Positions 1 to 24,025 of a stretch of 64,000 bases of DNA are shown here, in pieces; position 1 is the first letter of the stretch, and each line of letters starts with the position of its first letter. The position numbers and the translations under genes are program-made. The stretch is taken from positions 6,014,001 through 6,078,000 of the forward strand of contig OZ038526.1 in NCBI GenBank assembly GCA_964036665.1, written 5' to 3'. Under the pieces are notes generated by a model, which ran no database searches, was not told the DNA's origin, and saw nothing but the letters and a program-made list of their open reading frames with translations. The stretch is from Gordius sp. MW1 (Eukaryota; Nematomorpha; Gordioida; Gordea; Gordiidae).

Positions 1-3000
1 TATGATGGACACGAAAATTTTGTGTTGACAATAAAACTTTTTATTCAGTAACTTTATAACAAGGTAATCTAGCCTTCAACGAGAGAATGATAAAATGTAT
101 TCAATAAGGATGGAAGCTTAGACTCATAATGAATCATAACTGATATTAATTAATTAATTAATAATGTCTAGTTGATATAAATGATCAATGGTAAAAATGA
201 TAAGTAATTGATTCACTGTTATTCTAATTTTTAAACATACTAATACTTATGGAGCAAAAAACTTAAGGAGATGAAGTTTAGTAATTTCTTTTTCAAAACA
301 AAACATATGCTCGAAGTTAATGTCCAAACATTAACTTCGATGTGTAAGATTGCACGTCTGGCTCTGGCCCCTAAAAATTTGCTTAAAACAAAAATATTGG
401 AGGAAAGTATGGATGAGCAAGGGCGTTGCTGGGGCGCCCAAAAAAGCTGTATTGTCATCGGGGCTTTTGATAAACAATTTTTTTTGCCTTGTTTTAAACC
501 TTTTAATAAGGAAATGAAAGAATGCACTTTAGTTTAAAGGTGAATAAAATTATATATATTTTGTAAAATAAAGTCTTTGGGTTTTATTATTAAAGGTTTT
601 ATCGAAAATCTTAATTGAATATTTGATATTTTTTACTTATTAAAAATGAAAAAGTTTTTTTTGCTAATTTTCACCACCAGCGCCACTAGCGGGCGTAATT
701 TTAGTGAGGCAGGTTGTCATACTAAAAGATGGACATTAAACCTGATAACTTATTTTTATTTTTTTTAAATAACTATTTTAAATTATGATTTTTTGTTTAT
801 TTACATTATAGACAATACCATGTTTTGTCACACAAATCCATAATTTTTTAACAATACATTTTGTGGCCTTGTTTATAATATGTGGCGGGCCTGGTGAGGT
901 GCCGTTTAAGGTGTTATCTGCGCGCTGGGTGCGGGCAGAAAAATAAATATGAACGGGTATGGGCTGGGCCGTAATTTAATATTTCGGTGGATGCATATTT
1001 CTAAAAGAAGTTTATCAAAAACAACATATCAATTCGGTATGCCCTAATTTGCGTTAAGCTTTATTCATATGACATGCCTTTTAAATGATTAACGTACATG
1101 ACTACTTAGTGGCGAGCTGTTTATGTTACCATACATAAAAGGCATGATTTGAATCCTTAATTTGATATTTAAAGATCGTTTCTTAAATTTGTTAGTTACT
1201 TTATTTTAATTCTACTAATTATAATTGATAAAAAGTTCTTTTAATTTCTCAAAGGCATAATATGTGGACTTGATAAAAAATTGAAGTTTTATAGTTCTGA
1301 ATGTATAACTCAGATTTACAGTTATTGAAATTCCTGCTCATTCAATGGTTTAACTATATTTATTTTAAAATCAAAATGGATAGGTCTGATAAAAAAAATG
1401 TAAAAATTAATAGTCTTCTTTGCAAATTAACTATATACATAATTAACCATTAACATGGGTTTCAAGAAATTTACGTAAACTAGAAGGTATGGAATAAAAG
1501 TTTTATTTAAATAATTGCGATATCATTTGAACCTAATTTTCATGTAAGTCGTTGATTTTGTCATAATAGTTTTTAAAATGTGGAATTTAATTATTTAATA
1601 TATAGGGCATACTTTACCCAATTAAAATTAGTAAATTCATTGTAGAGAGACATACTTGGATTCATATTAATAGTTCAATGCATGATGTGATAAGTATTTT
1701 TTATTAAAAAAAGGAGTTTTTTAAAGAAAATTCATATGTATAGTTGAAATGAGATTAATTCGTAGTTACTTAATCGTGGTCGTCGTGTCCTATTAACGAT
1801 TGCCACAACGTAATTATTTCTCGTTAGTTCGTTCAGCATTAATTGCTATATCTGTAACCATTATTATACCATGTCATACTAAGAGATCAAGTAGATTAAT
1901 TCTAAATAAGGTCTTGATTAATCAGAGTATACATTGAGTACGAAACTTGTGTTATTAGACAAATTCATAGTTTGTTAGAGCATCATGACTCCATAAATTA
2001 ATGGAATATTTTAATGATACATAGTATTAAGACGGCCTTATTTAATATAAACAAATCGAAAATATCGTCTGGACCAATGGTTATAGCAAAGAGTTTAGAC
2101 CTTTTTAATGTTAATCTTAATTTGTCAGGGGGTTAATGTAGCATGAATTTAAATAGCATTTGCAGATCTAAAGTCATAATGTTTTCTAAAACAATGATAG
2201 AATTTTAAGGTGCTACTAATTTACATCGGTCATCGAGTTTATAAGTTGTAGTTAACACTATTATAAGGGGCAATAATCGATCGCAAATTAAGTTATCATA
2301 TTAAAGGCATCAAAACGTTAGGATTGTGATTATAGGATTTAAATATTAGTGCAATGTTTCGAGAGCATTTTACTCGTTTAATAGCGGGGACATTTCTCCC
2401 TCATGCTCAGAAACAATCATTAATATTCATAGCTTTTTAGTTCCAGAACGGTGTACGAATTTATAATGCTCATTGATATTTTTAACTAAGAAAGTTAAAG
2501 TACACTATGTTCTACGCTTTAAGAGTACCCGAAGCAACAAATTGTATAAACAAATATCTTTATCATAAATAAAAGGCTTTTTCCAACTATTTCATAGTGA
2601 AATAATTTTGATAAACTCTCCCAAATTATTAATTGTTATGTTTAAGTTTAAACGTTTTGAACAAAACTAAATACATATTTATATGAATCACGTTAACCGG
2701 TTATGTTCATCATAAACAATTATTATATAATTAAATTTTGTAATTTCTAGACCATATAATATTTTGAAGTTACCGTCTATATAGCAGATCGTACTTCTTG
2801 GTGTGTAAGATGCAATATTAGTAGCCGATTAATTAATTTTATGCTTATTGTTATAACCGTTACTTAGTATGATTGGCTATTATATCATTACACGCAAATT
2901 TGTTTGGTATGGAGATTTGAGATTAAAGGCGAAATTTCATGCGTTAAAAAGTAAAGGAGTCAAAAAACTCTGTTACTAGCATTTTTCACTATTTTCTAAA

Positions 3001-5570
3001 TAACTTAATTACATTATTAATTGCTATGCAATTTATGTATAATATAAACGGACATAAATATGCGTTTCCTTAATTTGTTGGAACCGAAAATCACATGTTT
3101 TGTTTGACACTTGGGGGGAATCCCATTTTTTAAAAGATTTTAAATCTACAGTATATTTGTGTAAAAATGAGGACTTTAGTTATCTCAAATAAATAATGAT
3201 TTCATTCACTACGGAACAGCATGGCTTAACAAAACTTACTAGGTCAAGATAACGTTAATAAAGTAATTTATATAAGGTTGCAACTATACATGATAAAACG
3301 ACTTTTTCTAATTTAGATTAAGGTATTAGTCTATTACATTCAAGTTAATATGACATTCAAGGCATGATTATTACTTACTTTTAATCCCCAATGCTCGTAA
3401 ACAGAGGCGAATAAAACCAAAATGGAGTACCAATAAATATAATTTGTGGGTTGTGGATTAGGTTCTAAATGTATTTAATGAATTATATGGTTGTTCCTTT
3501 TAATTCATAAATTGCCATTTAAATTAATTTAGTTCTCAATTGAACTACACTTAACAATTTTAAAAGTGATGAATATTTATTCTCAGTTATTTGTCTAAGG
3601 TTGATCTATCGTAAAGAATACTTATTGTTATCTAAAATATACTACGAAAACATAAGTTTTTATAATTAATTTTTGGATAGTCGGGAGTCACCCCTCATCC
3701 AATTTCTAATGAAGCTGATCATCAAGTATTAAAAACGGGAACTATTATCAAGACCATCATTTAGAAGATTTGGTAGTTCAGTTCGACGTAATATGATAAA
3801 TTGGCTAACCTCAAATGTTTAAGATGTTAGCTTAATTTCGCGAAATATTACTTTCGTGTTAAATTTATAGCTAAATTATAAAAATGTATGTCCATTCATT
3901 AAACCTAGCTAATTAATTAAAACATTGATTAGTTTCAAAAATGACATTTATAAATCCCTCTAGGTCTCTCACCCCTGCGTTTCAGTAACTTTGAAAATAA
4001 CTCGACAAGGTAGTGATTAATAGTAGATCGTGGCAAATTGTTTTGTTTCGTAAAATCAAAAATTTAATTAAAAAAATCTCACCCGACAGTGGGTCAACTT
4101 TGATTGATTAAATAAATGAGTTAAATGTAAGAGTTTTGTAGTCGATAACGATACTTGTAGTTGATTTATAAAAATCCTTGTTGTAGTTCAAAAGCTAGAA
4201 GCGAAGCAGAATAAAAGCTAATCAAACATGTATTCGTATTCCTTCTACTTAAGGCGGTTAATCAAAAATAGTATAAACAAACAAAATTATTTATGACATA
4301 AAAATTTGAATGTTTGCGGTTTTTAAAAAAATATATTGAAGGGTAGGCTCTAAAGCAACAAAGTTAGACATTAGGAGCCATTATGTTAAATGCCTATGTT
4401 TAAATTTTTGCATGACATAAATTTTAATAAATGTAATGCTAGAATAACACTGAAATTGTTTTCATGGCACATCCTAAAGAAAATTAGAGGTCTTTTTTCT
4501 ATGATTAATTGTCACTTAACTGTTGGTCAGCCCTTTAATTACTAATTTCCATTCGAATTTATATTCAAATTCAAATCATTAAAACTACAATGCAAGTAAT
4601 ATTTTAACTAATGATATTGAAAAATGTTTCTTTAAATGGTCAAACACACGTTTTGGACTTATTAATTATTGCATGAATTAGTTTGAAACATTCTTCAGAG
4701 TATGCTATACTTTCAAAGTTGTATTAGATATAGGTGATTTTAATAATCTAAAAAGCACATATATATTTAGATTTCGAAAATTTTAGCTATGCTATTTAAC
4801 TAATTAATTTGAATTTGTAAGAAAAGATTAATTCAACCTTAACAAATTTTTAAAACATACATTATATACTTAAAAGTACAAAATTTCCTGTGTTTTTTTT
4901 AAATGGTAATCAAGCAAAGATAAAGCAGTGATAAGAAAATCTACTAAATGACAAAAGGTAATATAATTTTAAGCAATTTAAAAAGAGGAGAAGAAGATAG
5001 TCAACTAATTTTTACCTTTTTTAAGAGTAATTAATATAAATTAATTAAAAAAGTGATATCACCTAATATGATCAGGAAAGGAGTATTGCTATTTTAATGG
5101 GTGGGATTTTTGTGTCGCCTGTAAAAATTTGATAGGTTTTAAAAGGTAAATTTATAAGTTAAACATCCAAATTTATTATATATAGAGCTAAAAAGGTAGA
5201 TATATACTATAATTATCTCTTAGCAGAATTCTTTATTTATATAAATAAAAAATTTTATTAAATGGTATACAAAAAAAATTACATACACGACTAAAAAAAT
5301 ATAAAAACGCGCTATAACTAAACGGATGGCATTGATCCATGTATGGAAATCGTGTTGGATTTAACGATTTCCATTGTGATCTTTTGCCTGAAATATTAGC
5401 TGTATTTATTAGTAGGTACACTTTTTTTGCTTAAATAATCTTTTTATTATTATTTTTTTAATGGTTATTTCACGAAACAAAGTTACATACATAAGCGTAA
5501 TAAAATAAAGACATATTGGTTAAATACAAATATCTATATCATTATCTATAGGCCATGAGTCGACAAAGGA
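1..5570. other. AT-rich intergenic DNA, no gene recognised
   Basis: No exon, conserved protein motif or RNA gene is recognisable on either strand. The DNA is strongly AT-rich. Open frames are short and look random; the longest, near 240-540, is open on both strands at once, as expected for chance. Local features are a 13-bp perfect hairpin at 311-340 and a GC-richer patch at about 870-960 with GGGCCTGG/GGGCTGGGCC-like words, which may be the remnant of a small DNA transposon. A lone AATTGCTATGCAATT palindrome lies at about 3020. The stretch could be intergenic or an intron of a gene beginning outside the window. Confidence 0.5.
311..340. repeat. 13-bp perfect inverted repeat (hairpin)
   Basis: TCGAAGTTAATGT at 311-323 is exactly complementary to ACATTAACTTCGA at 328-340 around a CCAA loop. 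No gene context supports a function. Confidence 0.6.
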
Positions 5571-6527
5571 TTTAAAGTTGTATCGAACAACAAGAATCCC
5601 TAGTTGTTGCCTGAGTAAAAAGGACCCGGAGATTTAGATTTCGGTGAGCGTTTTCCATTTTCTTCATAAAATTCCATTGCCTGTTTATTAAAGGAACCAG
5701 AGCACGAGGCAACAACAGCGATAAAAATATTGGATGCCAAAAGGGTAGAGTACTTTGTAGTTTTACGCCCTTCTGCTGTAGCGATAGGGTCGTAATTAAA
5801 ATGTGAAGGGGCACAAATAGGTCAATGCAAATGAAATCCTATTTGAGGGATACCCCATTTTGCCAGGCGACTAAAGAAGAGCCGTTAGGGCGCATCCTGC
5901 CTTCAAGAGAAGGATCTGACGGCTCGAGGATTGAGAGATTTTAGCCTTGTTAAGGGCAGCTTGAATTAATAAATTGGCTTTAGTGTGTCTAACATATTTA
6001 TACTTGTTTGCTAAGCAGTGTAGAGGGTACCTGCCATATTCGTCTACTATGGTAAGATATTTTCGACAAGGGAACTCTTTGGTGTAACTACACAACCTTA
6101 AAGCTATGGAATATGAAAGCTCAAAGTCGTCAAGCAGCATTCCAAAAGTTTACTGGGATAGGCTTTAAGCCACTCGTGACCACAACCATCAAAAGCGAGG
6201 GACCTAAGATTGTAATGCTGGCTATCATCGCTGCTCGATAAAAGGTAATCAACGGAGTGCGATACTAGTCCAAAATCCCAATCCTTTTGTCTCGTACTTT
6301 GAGGTTAATTGGTCTCAGGTGTGATATTCAAATTCCAAAGCTACAAGGCTTGAGTAAGCAGAGAGTCGGAATCCTGCGTTGCGAGATTAAAAATTAAATT
6401 TTTGACCGATCTAAGAGAGGATATAAAAGCAGCTAACGATATGCTGCCGGGAGGACGAATTCCTAATCCTCCAGATTTGTTGGGTGGGATGCTTGAAGCC
6501 AATTGTTAGTATTAAATTTTAAATTTG
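5571..6527 (-). pseudogene. Decayed retroelement polyprotein, C-terminal part
   Basis: Read on the minus strand in shifting frames, this stretch gives words typical of the region downstream of reverse transcriptase in a class of invertebrate retroelement polyproteins: SGGLGIR and LAAFISS near 6400-6470, GHEWLKAYPSK then GMLLDDFELSYSIALRL near 6110-6190, DEYGRYPLHCLANKYKYVRH near 5990-6050, and finally TAEGRKTTKYSTLLASNIF and FNKQAMEFYEENGKR near 5640-5770. Several frameshifts and stops interrupt it, so it is dead. I recognise the protein type from memory of such elements but cannot name the family. It is GC-richer than its flanks, as expected for former coding DNA. Confidence 0.55.
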
Positions 6528-7112
6528 TTCTAATAAAGTTTTTAAAAAGCCTTTGTACGACTTTAAAACGTCTGGGTGTAAAAATGCACCAGATGAGCGA
6601 AAACAATGATTTGAAATGTTAAAATAGTTTTTGATTATGTAAAAATAGTGATGTGCGGGCATGCATTTTAAAAGTTCCGTTTTAGATTTTAAAATTTCGA
6701 GGTTTTATTAAGAAATTTTAAAAGAAATTTTTAGATCCCAAAAGGGATATGTTTTAGCTCTTTAAAATAAAAAAGTTTTAAAAATTGTAAAGTCAATTGT
6801 GTTGGGAGACTGAAAGATTTCACATTTTTTCGAATTTAATTTGAGATTTAGGGTGGGTTCAAAACGATAATTTTAATGGCTTTACTAATCTCCTCCGGGC
6901 GGCCACATAGGGTGGCGTCGTCGAGATACCAAACATTCAAATCGAAAATATAGTATTTTTTTCGATTTCAACTGTCTTTAACTTTATAACATTAATCATG
7001 TAATGTTGCAATTTAACCTTTAATTTGACATCCGGGTCACCTATACTCAATTTCATGTTTAAGTTGATGCCAATTAATTTCTATGTGTAGAGTCGATCTC
7101 AATCTTTTAGTT

Positions 7113-9075
7113 ATTAATTGCTATGCAATTTATGGGCTCGTTTTTTGGTTGTCCGTTGTCCGTTGTCCGTTACCCTCCCTATCTATTTGCATTGGTTATA
7201 TTAGGTTATCGATTTTTTAAATTAATGCATGAGAAAGAGGTGCCCCACCCCTCATCTCTATCTCCCTCGCTGTGTTATTTTTTAAATTAATGCATAAGAG
7301 GTGCCCCACCCCTCATCTTTATCTCCCTCGCTTTCGGGCGGGGTCGGGTTTTAATTGCTACGTTAAATTAATGCATAAGTATATCTATTCGTTTTTGAAT
7401 TGGGTAACATTGATATTAATTGCTATAATTACCCTATGCCCTCCACTACAAGGGTTTGGGTTAGAATCTCGGAGTCTTTTTAGACTCTTATGATTGTTCT
7501 TGTTACTACCATTGATAATAAGACTTCTTGGCCGTCTGCTGGCTGCTAACCAATGAAAAAAATGACCATTGGCCAAAATGTGAATCCAAGTTTATTTTTT
7601 CTTTGACTATTATGATTGTTCCTGTTACTACCATTGCTAATACGACTTTTCGGCCGTCCACTGGCTGCTGACCAAAGAAAAAATGACCATTGGCCAAAAT
7701 GTGAATCCAAGTTTATTTTTTCGTTTTTTTTGACTATTATGATTGTTCCTGTTACTACCATTGCTATTATGACTTTTTGGCCGTCTGCTGGCTGCTGACC
7801 AATGAAAAAAATGACCATTGGCCAAAATGTGAATCCAAGTTTATTTTTTCGTTTTTTTTTATTATTATGATTGTTCCTGTTACTACCATTGCTATTATGA
7901 CTTTTTGGCCGTCCGCTGGCTGCTGACCGATGGAAAAAATGACCATTGGCCAAAATGTGATTCCAAGTTTTTTTTTCGTTTTAGTTTTGACTATTACGAT
8001 TGTTCTTGTTACTATCATTGATAATAAGACTTTCTGGCCGTCCGCTGGCTGCTGACCAATGAAAAAAATGACCATTGGCCAAAATGTGAATCCGAGTTTA
8101 TTTTTTCGTTTTTTTTGACTATTATGATTATTCCTGTTACTAACATTGCTATTATGACTTTTTGGCTGTCCGCTGGCTCCTGACCGATGGAAAAAATGAC
8201 CATTGGCCAAAATGTGAATCGAAATTATTTTTTTCGTTTTTTTTTGACTATTATGATTGTTCCTGTTCCTACCATTGCTATTATGACTTTTGGCCGTCCG
8301 CTGGCTGCTGACCAATGGAATAAAATGACCATTGGCCAAAATGTGATTCGAAAATTTTTTTTTCCTTTTTTTGACTATTATGAATTTATATCCACTTTTA
8401 CCGTGTCCTGGCTGCTGACCAATAAAATAAAATGACCATTGGCCAAAATGTGATTCGAAAATTTTTTTTCGTTTTTTTACTCTTATGAATTTATTTCCAT
8501 TTTTACCGTGTGCTGGCTGCTGACCGATGGAAAAAAATGACCATTGGCCAAAGTGAGCATCAAATTTTTTTTCCCGTTTTTTTGGCTACCATTGACTTAT
8601 AGAGTATCTGTTGGTACTGACCAATGGAGAAAAAATGACCATTCGCCAAATTTTTGATTTTTTTAATTAAAAATTGTTCAAATTCAACAAAAATTTCTCC
8701 CTACAATTCTGCAAATTCTTAACATTGTGATGTTTTATAATATAATGTTTGTTAGACCCATAATCACTAAAGGCCGTAAAAACTAATGTAATACGCAACT
8801 AGATGCAAACATTAAATCTAACCCTAACCCTTGCCTATATTACATTTTGCCTATAAATGGAAAATTTGTATAAATAATTAATTATTCATTAGGCATTAAA
8901 TACCCCCCTATAGGCATTCTCGCCCCTTCCCACCTTTCTCGCCCATAAATTGCATAGCAAATATGATACATTTATACGAAGTAAAGATGAGTCGTCCCCC
9001 CTTCCCTTCCCCCCTTCTTCCCTCCCCTTCTCCCCTCCCCCTTCCCACGAGGGCCGAAGGCCCGAGTTTTTGTTT
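7113..9075 (+). repeat. Minisatellite-bearing repeat (HINE/DINE-like), copy 1
   Basis: The 5' part starts with AATTGCTATGCAATT and TTTATGGGCTCG. A central array of about eight to nine units of roughly 128 bp follows (about 7490-8650), each with a TGACCATTGGCCAAAATGTG core. The 3' part carries GCCCATAAATTGCATAGCAA near 8940, the inverse of the 5' start, then a C/T-rich tract and a terminal hairpin GGGCCGAAGGCCC at 9051-9063 followed by a T run. Subterminal inverted repeats, internal tandem repeats and a 3' hairpin resemble the Helentron-derived HINE/DINE-1 class; assignment to that class is inference. Three other copies occur in the window. Confidence 0.6.
9051..9063. repeat. Terminal GAA-triloop hairpin of repeat copy 1
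   Basis: GGGCC-GAA-GGCCC forms a 5-bp GC stem closed by C-G over a GAA loop. It is the last structured element before the T run that ends the repeat. Confidence 0.7.
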
Positions 9076-9435
9076 TCTAGTAAAGGATTTCAATAACTGT
9101 AAGAGATAACGCTTGACTTTAGTGTTAAGTATTATTCATTAGTTCATCTTATTTACCATACCATTTAAAATGCAACTAGAGCTGCACTCTCGATATTATT
9201 AGATGGTAATTATATCTTTTTAGCAATGAATCCTTAATGTCAAAACATAATTTGGTTTGGCGATTAACATCGATAATATATGGTTTGTTTTCACCTAAGG
9301 CATTAATGAGAAATCTGATAAACTTTCCTTTTTCTGTTAGAAAAATAATATCAAAAATAATCAGAGGCAAATGATAAAAAAATTGAGATTTAATATTAAG
9401 AATTTTAGTCATCTTTTGCGCCTCAACGTTCAGAG

Positions 9436-9577
9436 CATGGTAGCTAGATTTAGCATTAGGGGGCGGGGCAAAACGTTTAAAAGATCAATTAGAGGGAGGC
9501 AAAACATATTTTGGATTTTTCAACGTTTTTGCATAAATTTTTTTTATAATTTAGGCGCCCCCCTGGCTACGCCCATG
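9436..9577. mobile_element. Small hAT-like MITE (GGGCGTAGCCAG family), diverged
   Basis: The right end is CTGGCTACGCCCATG; the left end is a decayed inverse starting CATGGTAGC. The flanks GTTCAGAG (9428-9435) and GTTCGGAG (9578-9585) match at 7 of 8 bases, an 8-bp target duplication. The interior holds the family's G-rich and C-rich blocks. Confidence 0.65.
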
Positions 9578-9782
9578 GTTCGGAGGATTGCCAGCCTTTA
9601 CGATATTTGCCCCCCTAATTGAGGGGTGGTGAATAAACTGGCAATCCATTTGTTTATTATAGTTTCTTAAATTCTATTCTTTTGATCCTCTTTTTAACGC
9701 TATTTTTTAACGTCTCTGATTCCTATATTTCTTTATCTTATATAGTTTGTTAACGTTTATTTTATTTTTTCAATTGTATATT

Positions 9783-9926
9783 CATGGGCGCAGCCAGGTT
9801 TTGGTTTTAAGATCAATTAGGGGGGGGGGAAACATATTTTTTTTTAATTTTTAAGGGTTTTTGTATTGAGTTTTTTTGTCATTTAGGAGGGGGGGGGGCG
9901 ACCGCCCCTCCCTGGCTACGCCCATG
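9783..9926. mobile_element. Small hAT-like MITE (GGGCGTAGCCAG family)
   Basis: It begins CATGGGCGCAGCCAGG and ends CCTGGCTACGCCCATG, an inverted pair. TGTATATT before it and TGTATATC after it match at 7 of 8 bases, supporting an 8-bp target duplication. A long G run sits inside each end. Confidence 0.75.
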
Positions 9927-10145
9927 TGTATATCTTCTTTACCTCATTTTTTTGACATCTCTGACACATATACTAGCTTTTTTATGACCTCAACTGAAAT
10001 GTTAATCGCTATCTTAAAATTTATCCAAATCTGAAGATGTATCATGGCTTACTAGCTTAGATACTGATCTTTTAATTATTCATTTTTTTGCACATTCTAA
10101 TATTTTAAATTTTATAATAAACATTTTGCAAGAGTATGCAACAAT

Positions 10146-10606
10146 CATAGACTACATAGACTGCTCATCACGGTATAAAATGTGTGTGTTTTTTTCCGCC
10201 ATTTTGATGAACACTACCGTCCTATATCACATAATGGCGTTTTGCCCTCTGCCGTTTTTCTCGAACAGGAGAGGTAAAGAAAAAAGGTTTTGATTCCATA
10301 AATAAGGAAGATATTACTAAATATATGATATTTTTAAAAATTTTCAATATCATTACAGTTTCTACATTTTTAATTTTTATGAAATGTTTCAATAATAAAT
10401 TTTTTAAAAATATCATATATTTAGTAATATCTTACTTATTTATGGAATTAAAACTTTTTTTCTTTACCTCCCCTGTTCGAAAAAAACGGCACAGCGCAAA
10501 ACGCCATTATGTGATATAGGACGGTAGTGTTCATCAAAATGGAGGCAAATTTCACACACAATTTGCCATATGGAATATATGACATGAGCAGTCTATGTAG
10601 TCTATG
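10146..10606. mobile_element. 461-bp palindromic MITE with 8-bp target duplication
   Basis: The element begins CATAGACTACATAGACTGCT and ends with the exact inverse; 23 bp match perfectly at the tips. Identical 8-bp GCAACAAT flanks lie at 10138-10145 and 10607-10614. The inverted similarity continues inward almost to the middle (for example CACTACCGTCC at about 10211 against GGACGGTAGTG at about 10521, and the AAATATCATATATTTAGTAA words), so nearly the whole element folds on itself. CA-starting tips and an 8-bp duplication fit the hAT or P superfamilies. It encodes no transposase. Confidence 0.85.
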
Positions 10607-10614
10607 GCAACAAT

Positions 10615-12267
10615 AATGAATCCATGTTTGGAATTTACAGGATTGTTATAAACTGTGCCAAACATATCTATTACTAGGAACGTCGGGACAAGAAGGACGG
10701 AAAAGAATATCATTCATAAACTATATATCTAAATAAGGATTAAAGTTTTAATATAACATTTATTGCAAAGATTTAAGAAAATAGTTCTGCTTTCTTTAAA
10801 GTGCCAGGTAAATGGGCTAAAGAGGTAATAACAATCTACTAAATCGTCCACCTTACCAAATTTGTAAAATAATCTGTTTAAATATGTGCATAAAGTCTTT
10901 TACAATCCAAAAAAGATGGGTATACTATACTTATACCCCCAATCCCATATTGTGAAAATTTTTTTGGGTGCGAACATCAATTAACAAATTAAAACTCATT
11001 TGTGTTATCAAATAAATTTACAAATAAAATTGTTTTGTTTGACCTTTAATTTAATTACATGCTAAAGCTTATGTATGGACTAATCAAATAATGAAAAACC
11101 CATCAAAATGTTTAAAAGGATCATGAAAGAGCTGAACTTAGCACCGATTACTTGATCAATTAGAGTATCATGCTTATTTATAGGGAGTGTTCAAGCTCTA
11201 TGGAGGACAATAATGATTCTGACAATGCGATGTAACGTAACAATGAATATTATACATCTCACAATGCGATGAATATTATATTTATGTCAATGCGATGCAG
11301 CATATCGATGAATATAATGTATATACGACAAAGTTGGGGTAAAATTGGAATGTATTTGGGTGGGAAAAAAGTCTTTATTACTTATAATGATTGTTTTTAT
11401 TACACAAAGAAGAAAGTGTGTAGTGAGGAGATCTTCGGGCATAGTTGAGGAATTAATAGCTGATGTTAATAAAATCTGCCCTTGCATACGCGTTAGTCCG
11501 CGATAGTGTCTCTCTTTAAGCTATCTCCTTTTAATATAAGGAATTAGGGGTCCTTTAAAAGCTTTCCAGCTTTAAAATATAAATTAAGTCGTGGGATACC
11601 AGAGATACCACAAACTGAAACTACCTTCCCTATCCTATCGGTATAATTATGAATTTCCATATAATTAGAATCTCTCGGAAAAAAGGCTGTGGTATTTTTA
11701 ATAGACTCTTTGACACACAAATTTATTTTTTTTAAACATATTTTGCTTTTGGTAAGGACCTAAGAGAGTTTATATAGTAATTAACTACAAAGTTTTTGTT
11801 GAATGCAGTTAATAAGACTGACTGTAGGGCAATCAAAAATTTTAAAGACCTGGGGTTGGTTTATATTTGCAATGAAATCTAATTGTGTAATAGAATTATT
11901 ACATTGCCTGTGATTATCAGCTACAAGCAAATTTATGTAATTACGATGCTTAGTTTACAATAAACTATTACCTATACACTATAGCGTAATTAACGTTATG
12001 ATGGAATATATAGAACAATAATGTATTTTTTATAGATAAGAAATTATTTTCTATGTAGTTTGAAGATTTTTAATTCAATATTATATTATTTCATATCTTT
12101 TAAAGCCAAAAGATATTTTTTACCTATATAAGCATTTACAAGTATTTAAAAGGTATAATAAGTGAAATGTCATATGCGATCTCAGTTTAGCTAAAATATG
12201 TAATGCTTGTTGTTTTTTAGAGAGTTATATCGTTAAGTTAACATAAAAAGTTCGTGCTTCCCTTCTA
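10615..12267. other. AT-rich DNA upstream of yki
   Basis: No coding exon is visible. A loose repeat of CAATGCGATG followed by AATATTAT words occurs about three times at 11223-11322. A pyrimidine run ending in TTTTTTAG at about 12216-12222 is a plausible acceptor for a 5' UTR exon that would carry the yki start codon at 12268; no upstream donor could be identified. Confidence 0.4.
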
Positions 12268-23277
<11,010 letters not shown>

Positions 23278-24019
23278 AGAGCCTTCGTTGTATTTCCCAT
23301 AACGCTAACGTGCCTTCGAATCACATTAATCCTTCCATAAATATCCGTCTTTCATAATTTATGCCATTTTTGATATCTTCCAATTTTATGCGTAGTATGC
23401 ATAGAACGCCATGAGATATGTTGATATAAACAGCTTGAACTCCTTTGTTTCTACGTTTTTTAACACATGTATATATTTATGATGGATTTTTGTGTCATTT
23501 CACAATTTTTTACTTGAGGACGAGCGTATAAATTGGTGCTGGGATCTAAAAAGTATTGTGCGTACGCTACGTGTGGATCCCGTAATATTTTACCCCTACT
23601 ACAACTTTTGTACATATATAAAGTGCGTTATCATCATCTCATCGGACATTATTTATTTCCGAAGTACGTTATTTATTAAAGGATGTAAATGTTAAGTATT
23701 TTTATCTGTACAATAGGTCACAGCTATTTACTTACGTATCATTACATACAAATTTTTACGAAGTGAATTATGTGGTTACATATTTTTATACTCTACGATT
23801 ATCAAATGTATTACCAATCGGCCTTGTTTGGCGGTGCATCGTTTTAATTATTATCAGCTTTTATGTGCCAATTTTTTAACCTCGAGCAACACCCTATTTT
23901 CTGTGTACATACATGTAATTGATATATTCTCAAATTTGTTTGCGATGTGCGTTTGTTTCCTATCCCCAAGGGTTTTAATTGCTATGCAATTTTTATAATC
24001 GGTTCTCGATTGATTTACA

Positions 24020-24025
24020 AATAAA
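24020..24025 (+). other. Possible yki polyadenylation signal
   Basis: AATAAA 743 bases after the yki stop, followed by a T-rich stretch. Other, weaker signals exist, so the site is tentative. Confidence 0.35.

Noticed and set aside
271-537. 88-codon frame near the left end
   Set aside because: The opposite strand is equally open, there is no recognisable domain, and a hairpin lies inside; judged chance.
7385-8435. Many overlapping open frames of 60-190 codons on both strands (MANGHFF... type)
   Set aside because: They are translations of the ~128-bp minisatellite in several frames; the same words recur at 15100-15780, 34275-35180 and 37566-38280. No codon-level constraint or known domain.
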